Of a stretch of DNA of 58,210 nt, positions 17,477 through 26,254 are shown piece by piece (within the stretch, counting starts at the first letter, position 1; every line of letters begins with the position of its first letter). The DNA comes from Paraliobacillus ryukyuensis (GTDB taxonomy: Bacteria; Bacillota; Bacilli; Bacillales; Amphibacillaceae), in assembly GCF_003315295.1 (NCBI RefSeq), contig NZ_QNRI01000013.1, positions 1 to 58,210 on the forward strand, in the 5' to 3' direction. The position numbers were made by a program, and so were the translations under genes. The notes below the pieces were generated by a model that saw only the letters and a program-made list of their open reading frames with translations, ran no database searches and was not told the origin of the DNA.

Positions 17477-18100
17477 CTAGTGTGGCATGTTTGGTTGTTG
17501 TGGTGCTTTTGCATAGCTATTTAACATGGTTTGCATGTCTTGCTCATTCAGCCTAGGTGTTTGGTAGTAGCCGTGTTTGTTTTGATATAAGAAGATTTCG
17601 TAGCTTAGTTCAATGAAATTGTGCACACTGTCTGAAATGACGCGTCGTAGGACGGGGTTGGTCATTTCTAAAGCGGTCATCGTTAATAGTGAAGCTAAAG
17701 ATTTGGTGTGACCGAGCATGTAGGCGGACAGCCCTTGATCCGATAGCTGATTTGTTGACTGATTTGGTTTTTTGGGTTGGCCTACTGTGACCCCGTAGAC
17801 GATTTCGTTGCTTTGTGTCATTTGATATTCTTGGGTTGGCACGGTTGGGTCTTGGCCTGTGGAGAAGCTTTCCACGATTGTGTTGTACATTTGTGTAACA
17901 AAAGTATATTGGCGTTGCGCAATTGATTTTAATTCTGGGTCTTTTATATGTTGCTCGTACATTTGGTATTGATCGAGCATGGAGATAATTCCAGCGATAA
18001 TTTCATGGGCATCGAATACTTCATGCCCACCATGATTGGTAGTTTGTTGCATATTTGATGGCATCTGTTGGCCGGTTTGTTGTATGTTTTGTTGTTGCAT
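17477..18100 (-). CDS. CotF-family spore coat protein
   Basis: 207 residues. A Gln/Asn-rich N-terminus precedes FDAHEIIAGIISMLDQYQMYEQHI. A Q-rich middle follows and the C-terminal half holds SAYMLGHTKSLASLLTMTALEMTNPVLRRVISDSVHNFIELSYEIF, the typical CotF helix pair. The end (YYQTPRLNEQDMQTMLNSY) also fits the family. CotF-like proteins sit in the inner coat of Bacillus spores. AGGAGG precedes the ATG. The upstream CGTATAG box could be a sporulation -10, but no good -35 was found. Confidence 0.9.
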   Translation of the reverse strand: MQQQNIQQTGQQMPSNMQQTTNHGGHEVFDAHEIIAGIISMLDQYQMYEQHIKDPELKSIAQRQYTFVTQMYNTIVESFSTGQDPTVPTQEYQMTQSNEIVYGVTVGQPKKPNQSTNQLSDQGLSAYMLGHTKSLASLLTMTALEMTNPVLRRVISDSVHNFIELSYEIFLYQNKHGYYQTPRLNEQDMQTMLNSYAKAPQQPNMPH

Positions 18101-18269
18101 ATGCTTTTCCTCCTCTTAGTTCTTCTTTTATGCAATCCTTAGCTTTTCCCTATACGATTGTTTCATGCATAGAATCAAGATACAGGTCGGATGCATATTT
18201 ATAGCCGTTTAAGAAAAAACTTAACGTTAGATCGTATGTCACTTTTTCATTTATAGAGGAGGAACGGCA

Positions 18270-19211
18270 TTGTTTTCATTTGAACCAAATTGTTGGTCAG
18301 AGCATGGGCAGCTGGAGGCGGTTTTACTCTGCCAACCATCGATGTTAAGTGTTCCGGATTTACAAACGGCTGAAGATGTGAAATGGAGCGCGCCGGTTAA
18401 CCAGCAGAAAGCACAGGAGCAGTTTCACACATTACGGCAAACGTTAGAAAATATGGGTGCTGACGTGATTGATTATGCGACATATCTTTCGGCGGAAGAT
18501 CGGGCATTAAGTGACCAGCTCATTAATCGCTTTTATGTTCGGGACTTGGCATGTGTATTCGGTACGACTATCCTTCCTAGTCAACCAATGATTTCGATGA
18601 GAAAACCGGAATATGTGCAGGCGCACTTGTTATTTGAACAATGGTTTCCTGAGGCGTTTTCGATCGATGATAATGATGATTTTCGCGCATTAGAATATGG
18701 CGATGTGCTCGTCTTAAATAAAGATGCTGTCTTTATTAATGTCGGGATGCGGACAAGTATGGAAAGTGTTGCCCGGATCAAGGAAAAAATTTTTCAAGCG
18801 GGGTTCTCTGAAATTGGCATAATTGACTTGCCACGTCGTTCAGACACGTTTCACTTGGATATGAATTGTAATGTTGCTGGGGAAGGTGTAGTGGTGGCAA
18901 AAAGCTATTTGCGTTATTTTCCAGTTGAAATTATCACAGAAAGCTCCGTGCGTTATGACATGACTGCAGACTTTCTTGATCGGCATGGCTTTGAGGTTTA
19001 TTGGCTTGAGAAGTATGATACAAATCCGGATATCAATTTTTTTAATATAGATCCAGAGACAATGTTGATTAGCAAACAGACACATAAGCAGATGCTGAAA
19101 AAACATCCGAAGCTAGCTAAGAAAAAATTCATTGCAATTGACGTATCAGAATTAGAAAAGGGCGGTGGAGGTATTCGTTGCATGACACTGCCCCTTCGAA
19201 GGAAATCGTAA
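18270..19211 (+). CDS. Amidinotransferase-fold guanidino hydrolase (DDAH/arginine deiminase-like)
   Basis: 313 residues from a TTG start behind GAGGAGGAAC. The pentein fold shows FYVRDLACVFG early, the Glu/Asp patch and His of DTFHLDMNCNVAGEG (His about 194), and the nucleophilic Cys in GGGGIRCMTLPLRR (about 304). It would hydrolyse a guanidino compound such as arginine, a methylarginine or agmatine to a ureido or citrulline product plus an amine. It resembles the dimethylarginine dimethylaminohydrolase-like group of Bacillus. The convergent neighbour is a YqcI/YcgG protein, a family that includes arginine N-hydroxylases. The true substrate is unknown. Confidence 0.85.
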   Translation: MFSFEPNCWSEHGQLEAVLLCQPSMLSVPDLQTAEDVKWSAPVNQQKAQEQFHTLRQTLENMGADVIDYATYLSAEDRALSDQLINRFYVRDLACVFGTTILPSQPMISMRKPEYVQAHLLFEQWFPEAFSIDDNDDFRALEYGDVLVLNKDAVFINVGMRTSMESVARIKEKIFQAGFSEIGIIDLPRRSDTFHLDMNCNVAGEGVVVAKSYLRYFPVEIITESSVRYDMTADFLDRHGFEVYWLEKYDTNPDINFFNIDPETMLISKQTHKQMLKKHPKLAKKKFIAIDVSELEKGGGGIRCMTLPLRRKS

Positions 19212-19212
19212 T

Positions 19213-19246
19213 AAAAAAACAGCGGATCCGTGGTCTGCTGTTTTTT
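19213..19246. terminator. Bidirectional terminator between convergent genes
   Basis: AAAAACAGC and GCTGTTTTT arms with A and T tracts on both sides; it overlaps the stop of the YqcI gene. Confidence 0.85.
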
Positions 19247-20000
19247 AGTTTGAAAAGAATTTGTCTCGCATGCGATGGAATGGACATTTGGACGGACTGG
19301 TATCATCATCACTGATAAAATATTGTTTCCATTCATAATTGTCTTCATTGCCGTACCATTTTAAATCCGGATGTCCTGGAATCCCATCATATTTTACTAG
19401 GCGTTGTCGGATGACGTTTTTAATTTTTCGTCCAAACGGTGTCTTTTCATTTATCTCGTCAAACACCCAGCGTGGTTGGAATGCCAGTAAAAAGCAAGGA
19501 AAGTGACGACTTTTACGTGTGTCGTGCGCAGGGGTAGCACAAAACGCAAAGTACGGTTCCCCATCAAAGCAAAACTCCCATTTATGATGATGCGGATCCG
19601 TTGGTATGTCCGCTGGCCACGCTTTTTCATCAAATGTGGTCATATGGTTTAATAGTGACCAAAACAGTTGCCGAAACCCTTCTACATCATAGTTTTCCAA
19701 GATCGCTTTAGGTGTTTCACAAAATACAACTAGTGATGCGAATTTTCCAGTATCACGTGAACATTTTCCATACGCTTGTAGTGTTTTTGCCAGTTGTTGC
19801 GCTGCTTCGGTGCAACGAGGATCGCCAATAAAACAAAATCGTAAATTGTTTGTTAAAAATCCTTGCCGACCAGGTACACACGGATACGTATTGGTATCAT
19901 CTGCAATGGTGGACACAAACGCTTGATAGGCGTCCCGTTGCCATTGTGGAAGTGTGTGCGCGTGTTCATCTAGCCATGTTTTTTGCATGAGTGCTGCCAT
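19245..20000 (-). CDS. YqcI/YcgG-family protein
   Basis: 251 residues. Family landmarks are FVSTIADDTNTYPCVPGRQGFLTNNLRFCFIGDP near the N-terminus, KFASLVVFCETP, HHHKWEFCFDGEPYFAFCATPAH and CPFHRMRDKFF at the end. From what I recall, characterised relatives (DcsA, GntA, AglA) are heme-dependent enzymes that hydroxylate the guanidine or delta nitrogen of arginine. Several His and Cys residues could bind heme here. That this protein acts on arginine is inferred. It is monocistronic and converges on the guanidino hydrolase gene with a shared terminator. Confidence 0.85.
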   Translation of the reverse strand: MAALMQKTWLDEHAHTLPQWQRDAYQAFVSTIADDTNTYPCVPGRQGFLTNNLRFCFIGDPRCTEAAQQLAKTLQAYGKCSRDTGKFASLVVFCETPKAILENYDVEGFRQLFWSLLNHMTTFDEKAWPADIPTDPHHHKWEFCFDGEPYFAFCATPAHDTRKSRHFPCFLLAFQPRWVFDEINEKTPFGRKIKNVIRQRLVKYDGIPGHPDLKWYGNEDNYEWKQYFISDDDTSPSKCPFHRMRDKFFSN

Positions 20001-20188
20001 TTCATGTGCCTCCTTCTTCTATTTTTACTGTATTAACGAAGAGGGCCATGGGTGTCTGTCCGTAAAGGTATCAAAGGAAATTCCCCGGTTCTCAGGAGCA
20101 ATGACCTATGGTAAACTTTATTTATCAGAATTTTCCATAAGTGTGGTTAGGGTTATTATTTATAGATGAAGGATAAGGAGATGTTGGT

Positions 20189-20602
20189 ATGGGGAGAATG
20201 AACGCAAGCTTTGGTAGGAGGTTGGTGGCTGATTTTCTGGATTTTTTTGTATTTAGTATCCTTAGTTTCATGATTTTCCCTTGGGCAATAGAAAGTTATC
20301 TAAATGATTGGACCGACGGATTGTGGTGGAATTTGCTATATGTGTTGTATGGAACGATTGTACCAGTGCTATGGGGTGGCTATAACATTGGGAAACGCAT
20401 ACTGAGAATTAAGATAAAACGAATAGATGAAGAAAAAGTAACATGGAAAAATATGATTTTAAGAGAAGTGATCGGCAAAAACGTGATTGCATATCTAACA
20501 TTTGGGATTACAACGATTGTCAGTGTGTTTATGATCATTTTTCGAGAGGATAAAAGAGCTGTGCACGATTTGATTGCTGGGACTTATGTTCGTTATGACT
20601 GA
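20189..20602 (+). CDS. RDD-family membrane protein
   Basis: 137 residues. FGRRLVADFLDFFVFSILSF has the Arg and Asp-Asp pattern that names the RDD family. Three membrane helices follow and the end reads REDKRAVHDLIAGTYVRYD, the standard C-terminal signature. AAGGAG lies upstream of the ATG. Some RDD proteins act as ion antiporters or membrane anchors, but most are uncharacterised. It is a single-gene unit with its own terminator. Confidence 0.88.
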   Translation: MGRMNASFGRRLVADFLDFFVFSILSFMIFPWAIESYLNDWTDGLWWNLLYVLYGTIVPVLWGGYNIGKRILRIKIKRIDEEKVTWKNMILREVIGKNVIAYLTFGITTIVSVFMIIFREDKRAVHDLIAGTYVRYD

Positions 20603-20667
20603 TGCAGTCAATGGCGATCCCTTATCTACCTAAGGAGTGTTTCGTGTAGTTAATATGAAATAAAGAT

Positions 20668-20706
20668 AAAACCTACCCAAGTCATTTGATTGGATAGGTT
20701 TTTACG
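20668..20706. terminator. Bidirectional terminator
   Basis: AAAACCTAcCC...GGaTAGGTTTT hairpin between the convergent RDD and GH18 genes. Confidence 0.75.
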
Positions 20707-20759
20707 TGTTTTTTATTTGAAAAGAAAACATGGTGCGTATCTTTGTTTTTTTTTACTAC

Positions 20760-22988
20760 TTACTTTAATGTTTGAAACAGTGTTGTTCTTATCGTTTCTG
20801 GTAGGATACGATAGCCACCTAAGATGTTTATTTTAGGACTTGCTTCAGATTCATTTATCATGAAATCCACAACTGATGGTGGTAACGTATTATCATTAAT
20901 TAGTAGTATTGGGGAGCGACTGGTTGCGGCGAGAGGGGAACCTGGTAATGCATCAACATAACTGTTCCCACTGGCAAAAAAGATATCGGAAAAATTTAAC
21001 GCATCTTTATAGTATTTCGCTATCTCAACACTTGTTTCATAGCGGTCGCTACCCTTTACACGTTGTATGGTTTGTACGCCTAGGTTCTTAAGCATGGTTT
21101 CAACATTTTTACCTATCGCTGCTTCTCCACCAATAATAGTCACTTTATCAATATCATTTTGTTCTACGAACGTTATTAGTTCATTTGGAAGCTGTGTTGG
21201 TTTGGATAATAAAATAGGAATTTGACTTATCCCTGCATAAGGAGCAACGGATAAAGCATCTGGGCTATCCATACCTGTAGCCAAAATCAATTCATCCTTT
21301 ACCCCCACTTGATTAGCAATACTAACAGCAGTACCGTATCTAGTATCTCCGGAAATTCGAGAAACGGAATATCCTTTATTTTTTAGTTGATCTTGAACGG
21401 ATTCTGATATTGCTGCTTTTCCCCCAAGAAGATATATTTTTGTCGGAGCTAGCCGATCGATTTCAATATCTATATTTTCAGGTAATTGTGTTGATTTTGT
21501 GAGTAATAGCGGTGCTTGAAGTTTTTTTGCTAAGACACTGCCTGCTAGTGCATCGGCAGGTACATCACCTCTACCAAGAACGATTGTATCCGCGTTTCCT
21601 TTCCAACCTTCATTTGAAATAAAGGAACTTGTTTCATACCGATTTTGCCCATAAAGTTCTTGTAAATCAAACTTTCTTAAATAATTTCCTGAAACAAATC
21701 CATTCTTTCCGTCAGTTAACTTAATAGGATACCAATTATGATTATCAACATGTATTGGCTCACCGGTTACTTTTACAACTGCGTCTTTTTTTAAGGTACG
21801 AATGATAGTCCCACTCAGTGTAGCACTCGATCTAATATTCACAGAAGTGGTTGTTACGCCGTGTGTTCCAGTTCCATAAGTTTTGCCATCTAATTTATTG
21901 TCTATCCCGTTTAATGCTGAGGTATAATAATCCCAAGTGTCAGGTGTTTCGTGGTACAAAGCCCATGAACCAGTGCCTTTAATTCCATATTTTAAAGGGA
22001 TACTCAGTTTAGCTCGAATAGATGGTTCATTCTCATACCAAATGATATACTCTCCCTCTGTTAAGTTCGTGTTCCCAACAAAGGTATTCTGTCCTTTCGG
22101 TATTGTAAATGTTGCAAAGGGTGATTGCGTGTTTTGATCAAAATGAATCTCTCCATTGAACTTTGAAATTAGTGGAGCGACTCGTGTACTTGATAGACCC
22201 AATCCCGTTATATGCTTTCCTTCTAAATTAGTAGACCCATCTAGTTTCCACATTCGGCCATAAAAAGGTAAACCAGCGACAATTCGACTTTTAGGAACGT
22301 CTTGATTAATGGCATACTGTACGGATCGTTCAAAAAAAGATAAGCTTGATACCGGCCCAATCGGACTATCCGGTGATTCCCAGCTCTCATCATATGCCAT
22401 AATCATGAGATAATCTGCATATCTACCTAAGTTATGATAGTCATAGAACCCATGCCATCCAGTTGACCATCCGTTGGGATTGGCAGCAACAGCCACAGAA
22501 ACCTCTTTGTCATTAGGAATGTACTGTCTTAATAATCGAATAAAGTCGGTATGCGCATCTCGATAGACATGGTTAACGCCTTCAATATCTACATTAACAC
22601 CATCTAAATTATATTTTTGGATAGCGGCGGCAACATCTTTGGCTAATTGTTCCCGATGTTGTAACCCGTTAATTCCCGCTGTTGAATCCCAATGATTTGC
22701 TAAGAAAGGAACCACTTTAATGCCACGATTATGCATTTCTGAAATGAAAGAAGTTTGAAGTCGCCATGTTATGTCCAATGCCCCTTCTTTTGTAAGGTCA
22801 AAGTAATTGGGTGAAACGACATCTAAGCTCCCCTTTGTTTTATCTACTTGGTCAACGTAGCTATTCAAAGATCCAAAGTAAATATATGACATATTAAAGA
22901 AGGTAGATTGTGAATTGGTCGGGCTACTACATTTCATCGTAATCAACAGAATGAAAATAAAGGAAAAAATCAGTTTTCTCCTCATCAT
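20760..22988 (-). CDS. GH18 glycosidase with SH3b and three cell-wall-binding type 2 repeats
   Basis: 742 residues. A signal peptide ends near MKCSSPTNS; the Cys could be a lipidation site but Lys at -1 is atypical. The GH18 domain (about 30-365) has YFDLTKEGALDITW, KVVPFLANHW and the catalytic strand LDGVNVDIEGV with Glu near 134, then MAYDESW and GLPFYGRMW. An SH3b domain (about 375-440, SVNIRSSATLSG) and three CWB2 repeats (about 448-742, with IYLLGGKAAIS and VTIIGGEAAIG) follow. CWB2 binds anionic wall polymers. It is probably a surface or spore-cortex N-acetylglucosaminidase. Ribosome site GAGGAGG lies inside the end of the preceding lipoprotein gene, so the two form an operon. Confidence 0.92.
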   Translation of the reverse strand: MMRRKLIFSFIFILLITMKCSSPTNSQSTFFNMSYIYFGSLNSYVDQVDKTKGSLDVVSPNYFDLTKEGALDITWRLQTSFISEMHNRGIKVVPFLANHWDSTAGINGLQHREQLAKDVAAAIQKYNLDGVNVDIEGVNHVYRDAHTDFIRLLRQYIPNDKEVSVAVAANPNGWSTGWHGFYDYHNLGRYADYLMIMAYDESWESPDSPIGPVSSLSFFERSVQYAINQDVPKSRIVAGLPFYGRMWKLDGSTNLEGKHITGLGLSSTRVAPLISKFNGEIHFDQNTQSPFATFTIPKGQNTFVGNTNLTEGEYIIWYENEPSIRAKLSIPLKYGIKGTGSWALYHETPDTWDYYTSALNGIDNKLDGKTYGTGTHGVTTTSVNIRSSATLSGTIIRTLKKDAVVKVTGEPIHVDNHNWYPIKLTDGKNGFVSGNYLRKFDLQELYGQNRYETSSFISNEGWKGNADTIVLGRGDVPADALAGSVLAKKLQAPLLLTKSTQLPENIDIEIDRLAPTKIYLLGGKAAISESVQDQLKNKGYSVSRISGDTRYGTAVSIANQVGVKDELILATGMDSPDALSVAPYAGISQIPILLSKPTQLPNELITFVEQNDIDKVTIIGGEAAIGKNVETMLKNLGVQTIQRVKGSDRYETSVEIAKYYKDALNFSDIFFASGNSYVDALPGSPLAATSRSPILLINDNTLPPSVVDFMINESEASPKINILGGYRILPETIRTTLFQTLK

Positions 22989-22991
22989 TGG

Positions 22992-23783
22992 TTACTCCTC
23001 CTCACTGATTTCATTAGGTTTAGCAGAAAAGCGATAACCAATATCTGTAGGTTCAATTGTGTAACGTAATTGATAGTATGGAAAAGAAACGGCCTTAACG
23101 TTCGTTAAATCAGCATCAGGTCCCACACCAATTTGTTCAAAAAAATGATCGACATCATGAATTTCAACATTAGGATGTAGGATTTTCACTACTTGTTCCC
23201 AACTTGAAAGCATGGCCAATACGTCATCTTTTGTTTCGATGTCACTGATGATGTCCAATTGTTTAATAAACTTTCCCTCTACAAAAACGTGTAATTCCAG
23301 TTGGTTTGATAGATGTGCTTTTAAATAACTTCCTTCTTCATTTGATGCTTTTTCAAGTTTTTTTATATATAAGTTAGATGATTGCTCATCTGATAGGGCA
23401 TTCCATCTTTCTTTAAAATGCTGAAAGGGAAGATTAGTAGCTTTGTTTGTAGTTTTCTGTGTATCGGTATGTTGTTCAGTTTCTAATTCGTCTGGAACGA
23501 GTTCTTCTGTAGGTAACTGATCTGGTATGGTTTGTTGTAATGAATGATGATCATTTGGAATTTTATCCATTTTGTCGTTATCGTGTTTTTGTGGTGCTTG
23601 TTCTGTTGTATTTGGTCGTTCATCCATATTTCTATAGGGTGTTTGATCACCTTGTTTTTCGGTAGATAAATCGATAAATGGGCTTTTCGGCTGACTATCT
23701 TCATTTTGTTTTAAAGTTGAACATCCACTGATTGTGGTCAAAAAAATAAGAGAGAATAATGCGGTAGTAAGTAATTTTGACAA
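22992..23783 (-). CDS. Lipoprotein of unknown function, first gene of the GH18 operon
   Basis: 263 residues. The signal peptide ends in lipobox ISGC. A long Gln/Asp/Thr-rich low-complexity linker (about 25-115) leads to a folded C-terminal domain of about 145 residues beginning LPFQHFKERWNALSDEQSS. Its stop lies 3 bp before the GH18 start, so the genes are cotranscribed and translation is coupled. It may help place or regulate the wall hydrolase at the membrane. No named family was recognised. Confidence 0.75.
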   Translation of the reverse strand: MSKLLTTALFSLIFLTTISGCSTLKQNEDSQPKSPFIDLSTEKQGDQTPYRNMDERPNTTEQAPQKHDNDKMDKIPNDHHSLQQTIPDQLPTEELVPDELETEQHTDTQKTTNKATNLPFQHFKERWNALSDEQSSNLYIKKLEKASNEEGSYLKAHLSNQLELHVFVEGKFIKQLDIISDIETKDDVLAMLSSWEQVVKILHPNVEIHDVDHFFEQIGVGPDADLTNVKAVSFPYYQLRYTIEPTDIGYRFSAKPNEISEEE

Positions 23784-23904
23784 GTGGCATCCATCCCGTC
23801 TGTTTTGTTGTATACATAATTACTATTCTTTTTATCGTTTGAAAAAGGCAGAGGTTTATACACAACAATTATTTCTAATTTTTGAAAAAATTAAGGAGAG
23901 TGTG

Positions 23905-24098
23905 TTGTAACTATTTTGCTAGTTACAATAAATGAATGGTGTCCAGTTTGTTTAACTGTTTTTTTATTGGTTGTGAAAGGAGGGAGTAGAGGGGTTAAAA
24001 AAGAAAAAAAGTTAAATGTACTGTACATAAAATTGTCAATCATACTTTTACAGAAGATAATCTGCAACGGTTTTTCCCAGTATCACGTGTACACGTGA
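23905..24098. promoter_or_regulatory. Three perfect palindromes in a divergent intergenic region
   Basis: TTGTAACTA-N6-TAGTTACAA (23905-23928), ATGTAC-T-GTACAT (24016-24028) and TCACGTGT-ACACGTGA (24083-24098). They lie between the GH18 operon start and a DUF1648 gene. After the last, 24130-24198 reads like a coding relic (AREFETTNETFRAFSA then stop). No complete gene fits in 23784-24215. Any of the three could be an operator. Confidence 0.45.
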
Positions 24099-24215
24099 AT
24101 CTTTTACATGAACGTCCAGAATAGAGTGTATAGCTGACGCAGCAGCCCGAGAATTTGAAACAACCAATGAAACCTTCCGTGCGTTTAGTGCGTAGTAATA
24201 ATTAGGAGGGATACC

Positions 24216-24506
24216 ATGAAACATAAAGCTTTTAAGGGAGCGCTTATGCTAATTTCCGGTGTTACTTTGCTCTATCATGGCTACCATCTGTTGTCTCTTT
24301 GGTCAGATATACCAAGTCAAGTTGCACTTCATGTTAGTGATGATGAGCTGGAAGATTTGGGGCCTAAATTCCTGCTGTTTCTCATGCCAGCTAGCAGCAT
24401 TTTTTTGTGGCTTTTACTTGGGTTCTTCGGACGGAAACCAGAAAGTTGGAACTATATCAATTTAACAGAGGAAAACAAACACATCCAATACGCATCACTA
24501 AGATAA
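24216..24506 (+). CDS. Short DUF1648-like membrane protein, probably truncated
   Basis: 96 residues with TTAGGAGGGA before the ATG. Two membrane helices surround LWSDIPSQVALHVSDDELEDLGPKF, which matches the DUF1648 motif of SdpI-like proteins (normally WxxLPxxIPxHF). A third hydrophobic stretch ends LLGFFGRKPESWNYINLTEENKHIQY. The family normally continues with more helices; here a stop follows at once and sequence from a different gene begins 15 bp later. It may be a 3'-truncated gene. Confidence 0.6.
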   Translation: MKHKAFKGALMLISGVTLLYHGYHLLSLWSDIPSQVALHVSDDELEDLGPKFLLFLMPASSIFLWLLLGFFGRKPESWNYINLTEENKHIQYASLR

Positions 24507-24521
24507 GACTTATTAGAATTA

Positions 24522-24629
24522 ACCACCCAATGTAATCATTTTTATGATTATTTTATTACAATTCCTATTCTATGGATCTGGGGAATGGTGGATGCATACA
24601 AAACGCCGGAGAAATTAAATGCATGGTAA
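24522..24629 (+). pseudogene. C-terminal fragment of a TM2-like small membrane protein
   Basis: The frame ending at 24629 reads FITIPILWIWGMVDAYKTPE and KLNAW, almost the same as residues 49-70 of the intact gene at 33410-33643 (FITTPILWIWGMVDAYKTAE). No start or N-terminal half is present. Confidence 0.75.
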
Positions 24630-24663
24630 AACAATACTACGTACTAAAAACTGTAGTACATTA

Positions 24664-24698
24664 GCAAAGAGCCAAAAGTAATTATATTGGCTCTTTGA
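24664..24698. terminator. Terminator-like hairpin
   Basis: AAAGAGCCAA and TTGGCTCTTT form a 10-bp stem with an 11-nt loop; the T tail is short. Confidence 0.6.
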
Positions 24699-24797
24699 AA
24701 CTTTATGTTGTTGAATGAAAGTATTGCTTATTAGTTAAAGAATCACCCATCCTAACGGTGTAAGTTCACTTTAATCGAAATTGCATTTTGCAGTACC

Positions 24798-26147
24798 TTA
24801 AATGTTTTCCAGTTTAATGAGCCCTGGAACATTAGTATCGTGTACGTGTCCTGTTCGAGCAAATTCTCCCCATATGTTACGAAGTGCTTGCCCCTGCCGT
24901 TGGTATTCCTCCCAAGAAGTACCTTCAAGTAAAGGAGCATGTTCCCAAAGGGCTTTGTCTTCGAACAGTAGCGGTATTTCAGTGGCATGTCCTCCTGAAA
25001 ACTTGTTACCAGCAGCACCCCAAGTGATGGTGTACTTGTACCCTCGCCCGCCACCAATAGCATGTCTCTTAGCAAACTTTTTGGCGCCTGAACGGTAAAT
25101 TTTCCATGTTAGCAACTTTACCATAGCCCATGATATAACTTTCCCCAAAACTGGTGCAGATGTTATTTTTTTTAAGGCTGGAATTAGTGGAATAAAAGGT
25201 GCTACTTCATTGTTGTTGCAGCCTACTATTATCTCAACACGGGATGCGACATTCTGCCAAGCTTCTTCTGTATTCTCTTCTTTTGGAAGAGGGAAGTGTC
25301 CATATTGAACGCCAAATGGCATTGATGATTTTAACCCAAAACGTTTTGCTTTCTTTTGGATAAGAGACTGAGCGGTAGCTATATCTTCCATTGAACCATT
25401 AAAGGATGTTCGTTTAGCTTCTTCAAGCATGGCATTCGTCATATTCTCTCGTTTAGGCAATAAACCAAATGGAGCACTTTGAATAATCGCTCGATGAAAT
25501 AGTCCTTCTGTTCCTTCTGAAATCATCAGATGTGCCACTGCATCTCCTCCAGCAGATTCACCAAATATCGTAATATTTTCTGGATTACCTCCAAAGTAAG
25601 AAATGTTTTGTTTTATCCATCGCAATGCTTCGATCTGGTCAAGTAATCCTAGATTTGCAGGTGTGCCCTCCTCGCTTCCTAGATAACCAAATAAACCTAG
25701 CCGGTATGTAACTGTAATAACAATAACTTGTTGTTCTCGTACCAAAGCCGCTGGATTATACATTGGATGATCTCCTGCTCCTGTGACGTAAGAGCCACCG
25801 TGTATCCATACCATTACTGGCAAATTATCGCTTGGTTTTGCATTTAATGGGGCTGATACAGAAAGATACTGACAGTGCTCATCCAACTCCATTTCTCTAG
25901 TTAACTCGTTTAAGAATTGCCCTGTATATGTATCTTTTGGTTGCGGGCTTGCTGGAGACCAATTAGTTGCATCAATTATTCCATCGCTCAGAGGTTCAGC
26001 TACAGGAACACTATACCTTTTTGAACTAGCATACTTGATACCCGTTGCCCTGATAACACCATTATTATTGTCTTTCCAACCAACAATCGTTCCACAAGGG
26101 CATTTCCAAGATGTCTTATGCATTATTCTTTTCATTATTTGTTCCAC
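24798..26147 (-). CDS. Type B carboxylesterase
   Basis: 449 residues. The alpha/beta hydrolase core shows the oxyanion hole WIHGGSYVTGAGDHP, the nucleophile elbow FGESAGGDA (about 197-203), an acidic residue in GCNNNEVAPF and the catalytic His in GGHATEIPLLF. The start KCPCGTIVGWKDNNNGVIRATGIKYA is the usual N-terminal GxxxGxxxxxGVxxFxGIPYA region with changes. It is slightly shorter than the usual 480-500 residues. It has no signal peptide, so it is cytoplasmic; it hydrolyses ester bonds of unknown substrates. GGAGTGGAAC precedes the start. Confidence 0.92.
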   Translation of the reverse strand: MEQIMKRIMHKTSWKCPCGTIVGWKDNNNGVIRATGIKYASSKRYSVPVAEPLSDGIIDATNWSPASPQPKDTYTGQFLNELTREMELDEHCQYLSVSAPLNAKPSDNLPVMVWIHGGSYVTGAGDHPMYNPAALVREQQVIVITVTYRLGLFGYLGSEEGTPANLGLLDQIEALRWIKQNISYFGGNPENITIFGESAGGDAVAHLMISEGTEGLFHRAIIQSAPFGLLPKRENMTNAMLEEAKRTSFNGSMEDIATAQSLIQKKAKRFGLKSSMPFGVQYGHFPLPKEENTEEAWQNVASRVEIIVGCNNNEVAPFIPLIPALKKITSAPVLGKVISWAMVKLLTWKIYRSGAKKFAKRHAIGGGRGYKYTITWGAAGNKFSGGHATEIPLLFEDKALWEHAPLLEGTSWEEYQRQGQALRNIWGEFARTGHVHDTNVPGLIKLENI

Positions 26148-26254
26148 TCCTTGTTCTGCGTCTTCTGCTTTTTCGTATGGTGAAGAAGAGTTGTATTGTT
26201 CTGTAACAATATCTTGATCTATACTATGAAAATTTGAGTTCTAATTAAAAACTC

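Noticed and set aside
23916-24098. 60-residue ORF (+)
   Set aside because: It runs through palindromes and has no ribosome site near its first ATG.
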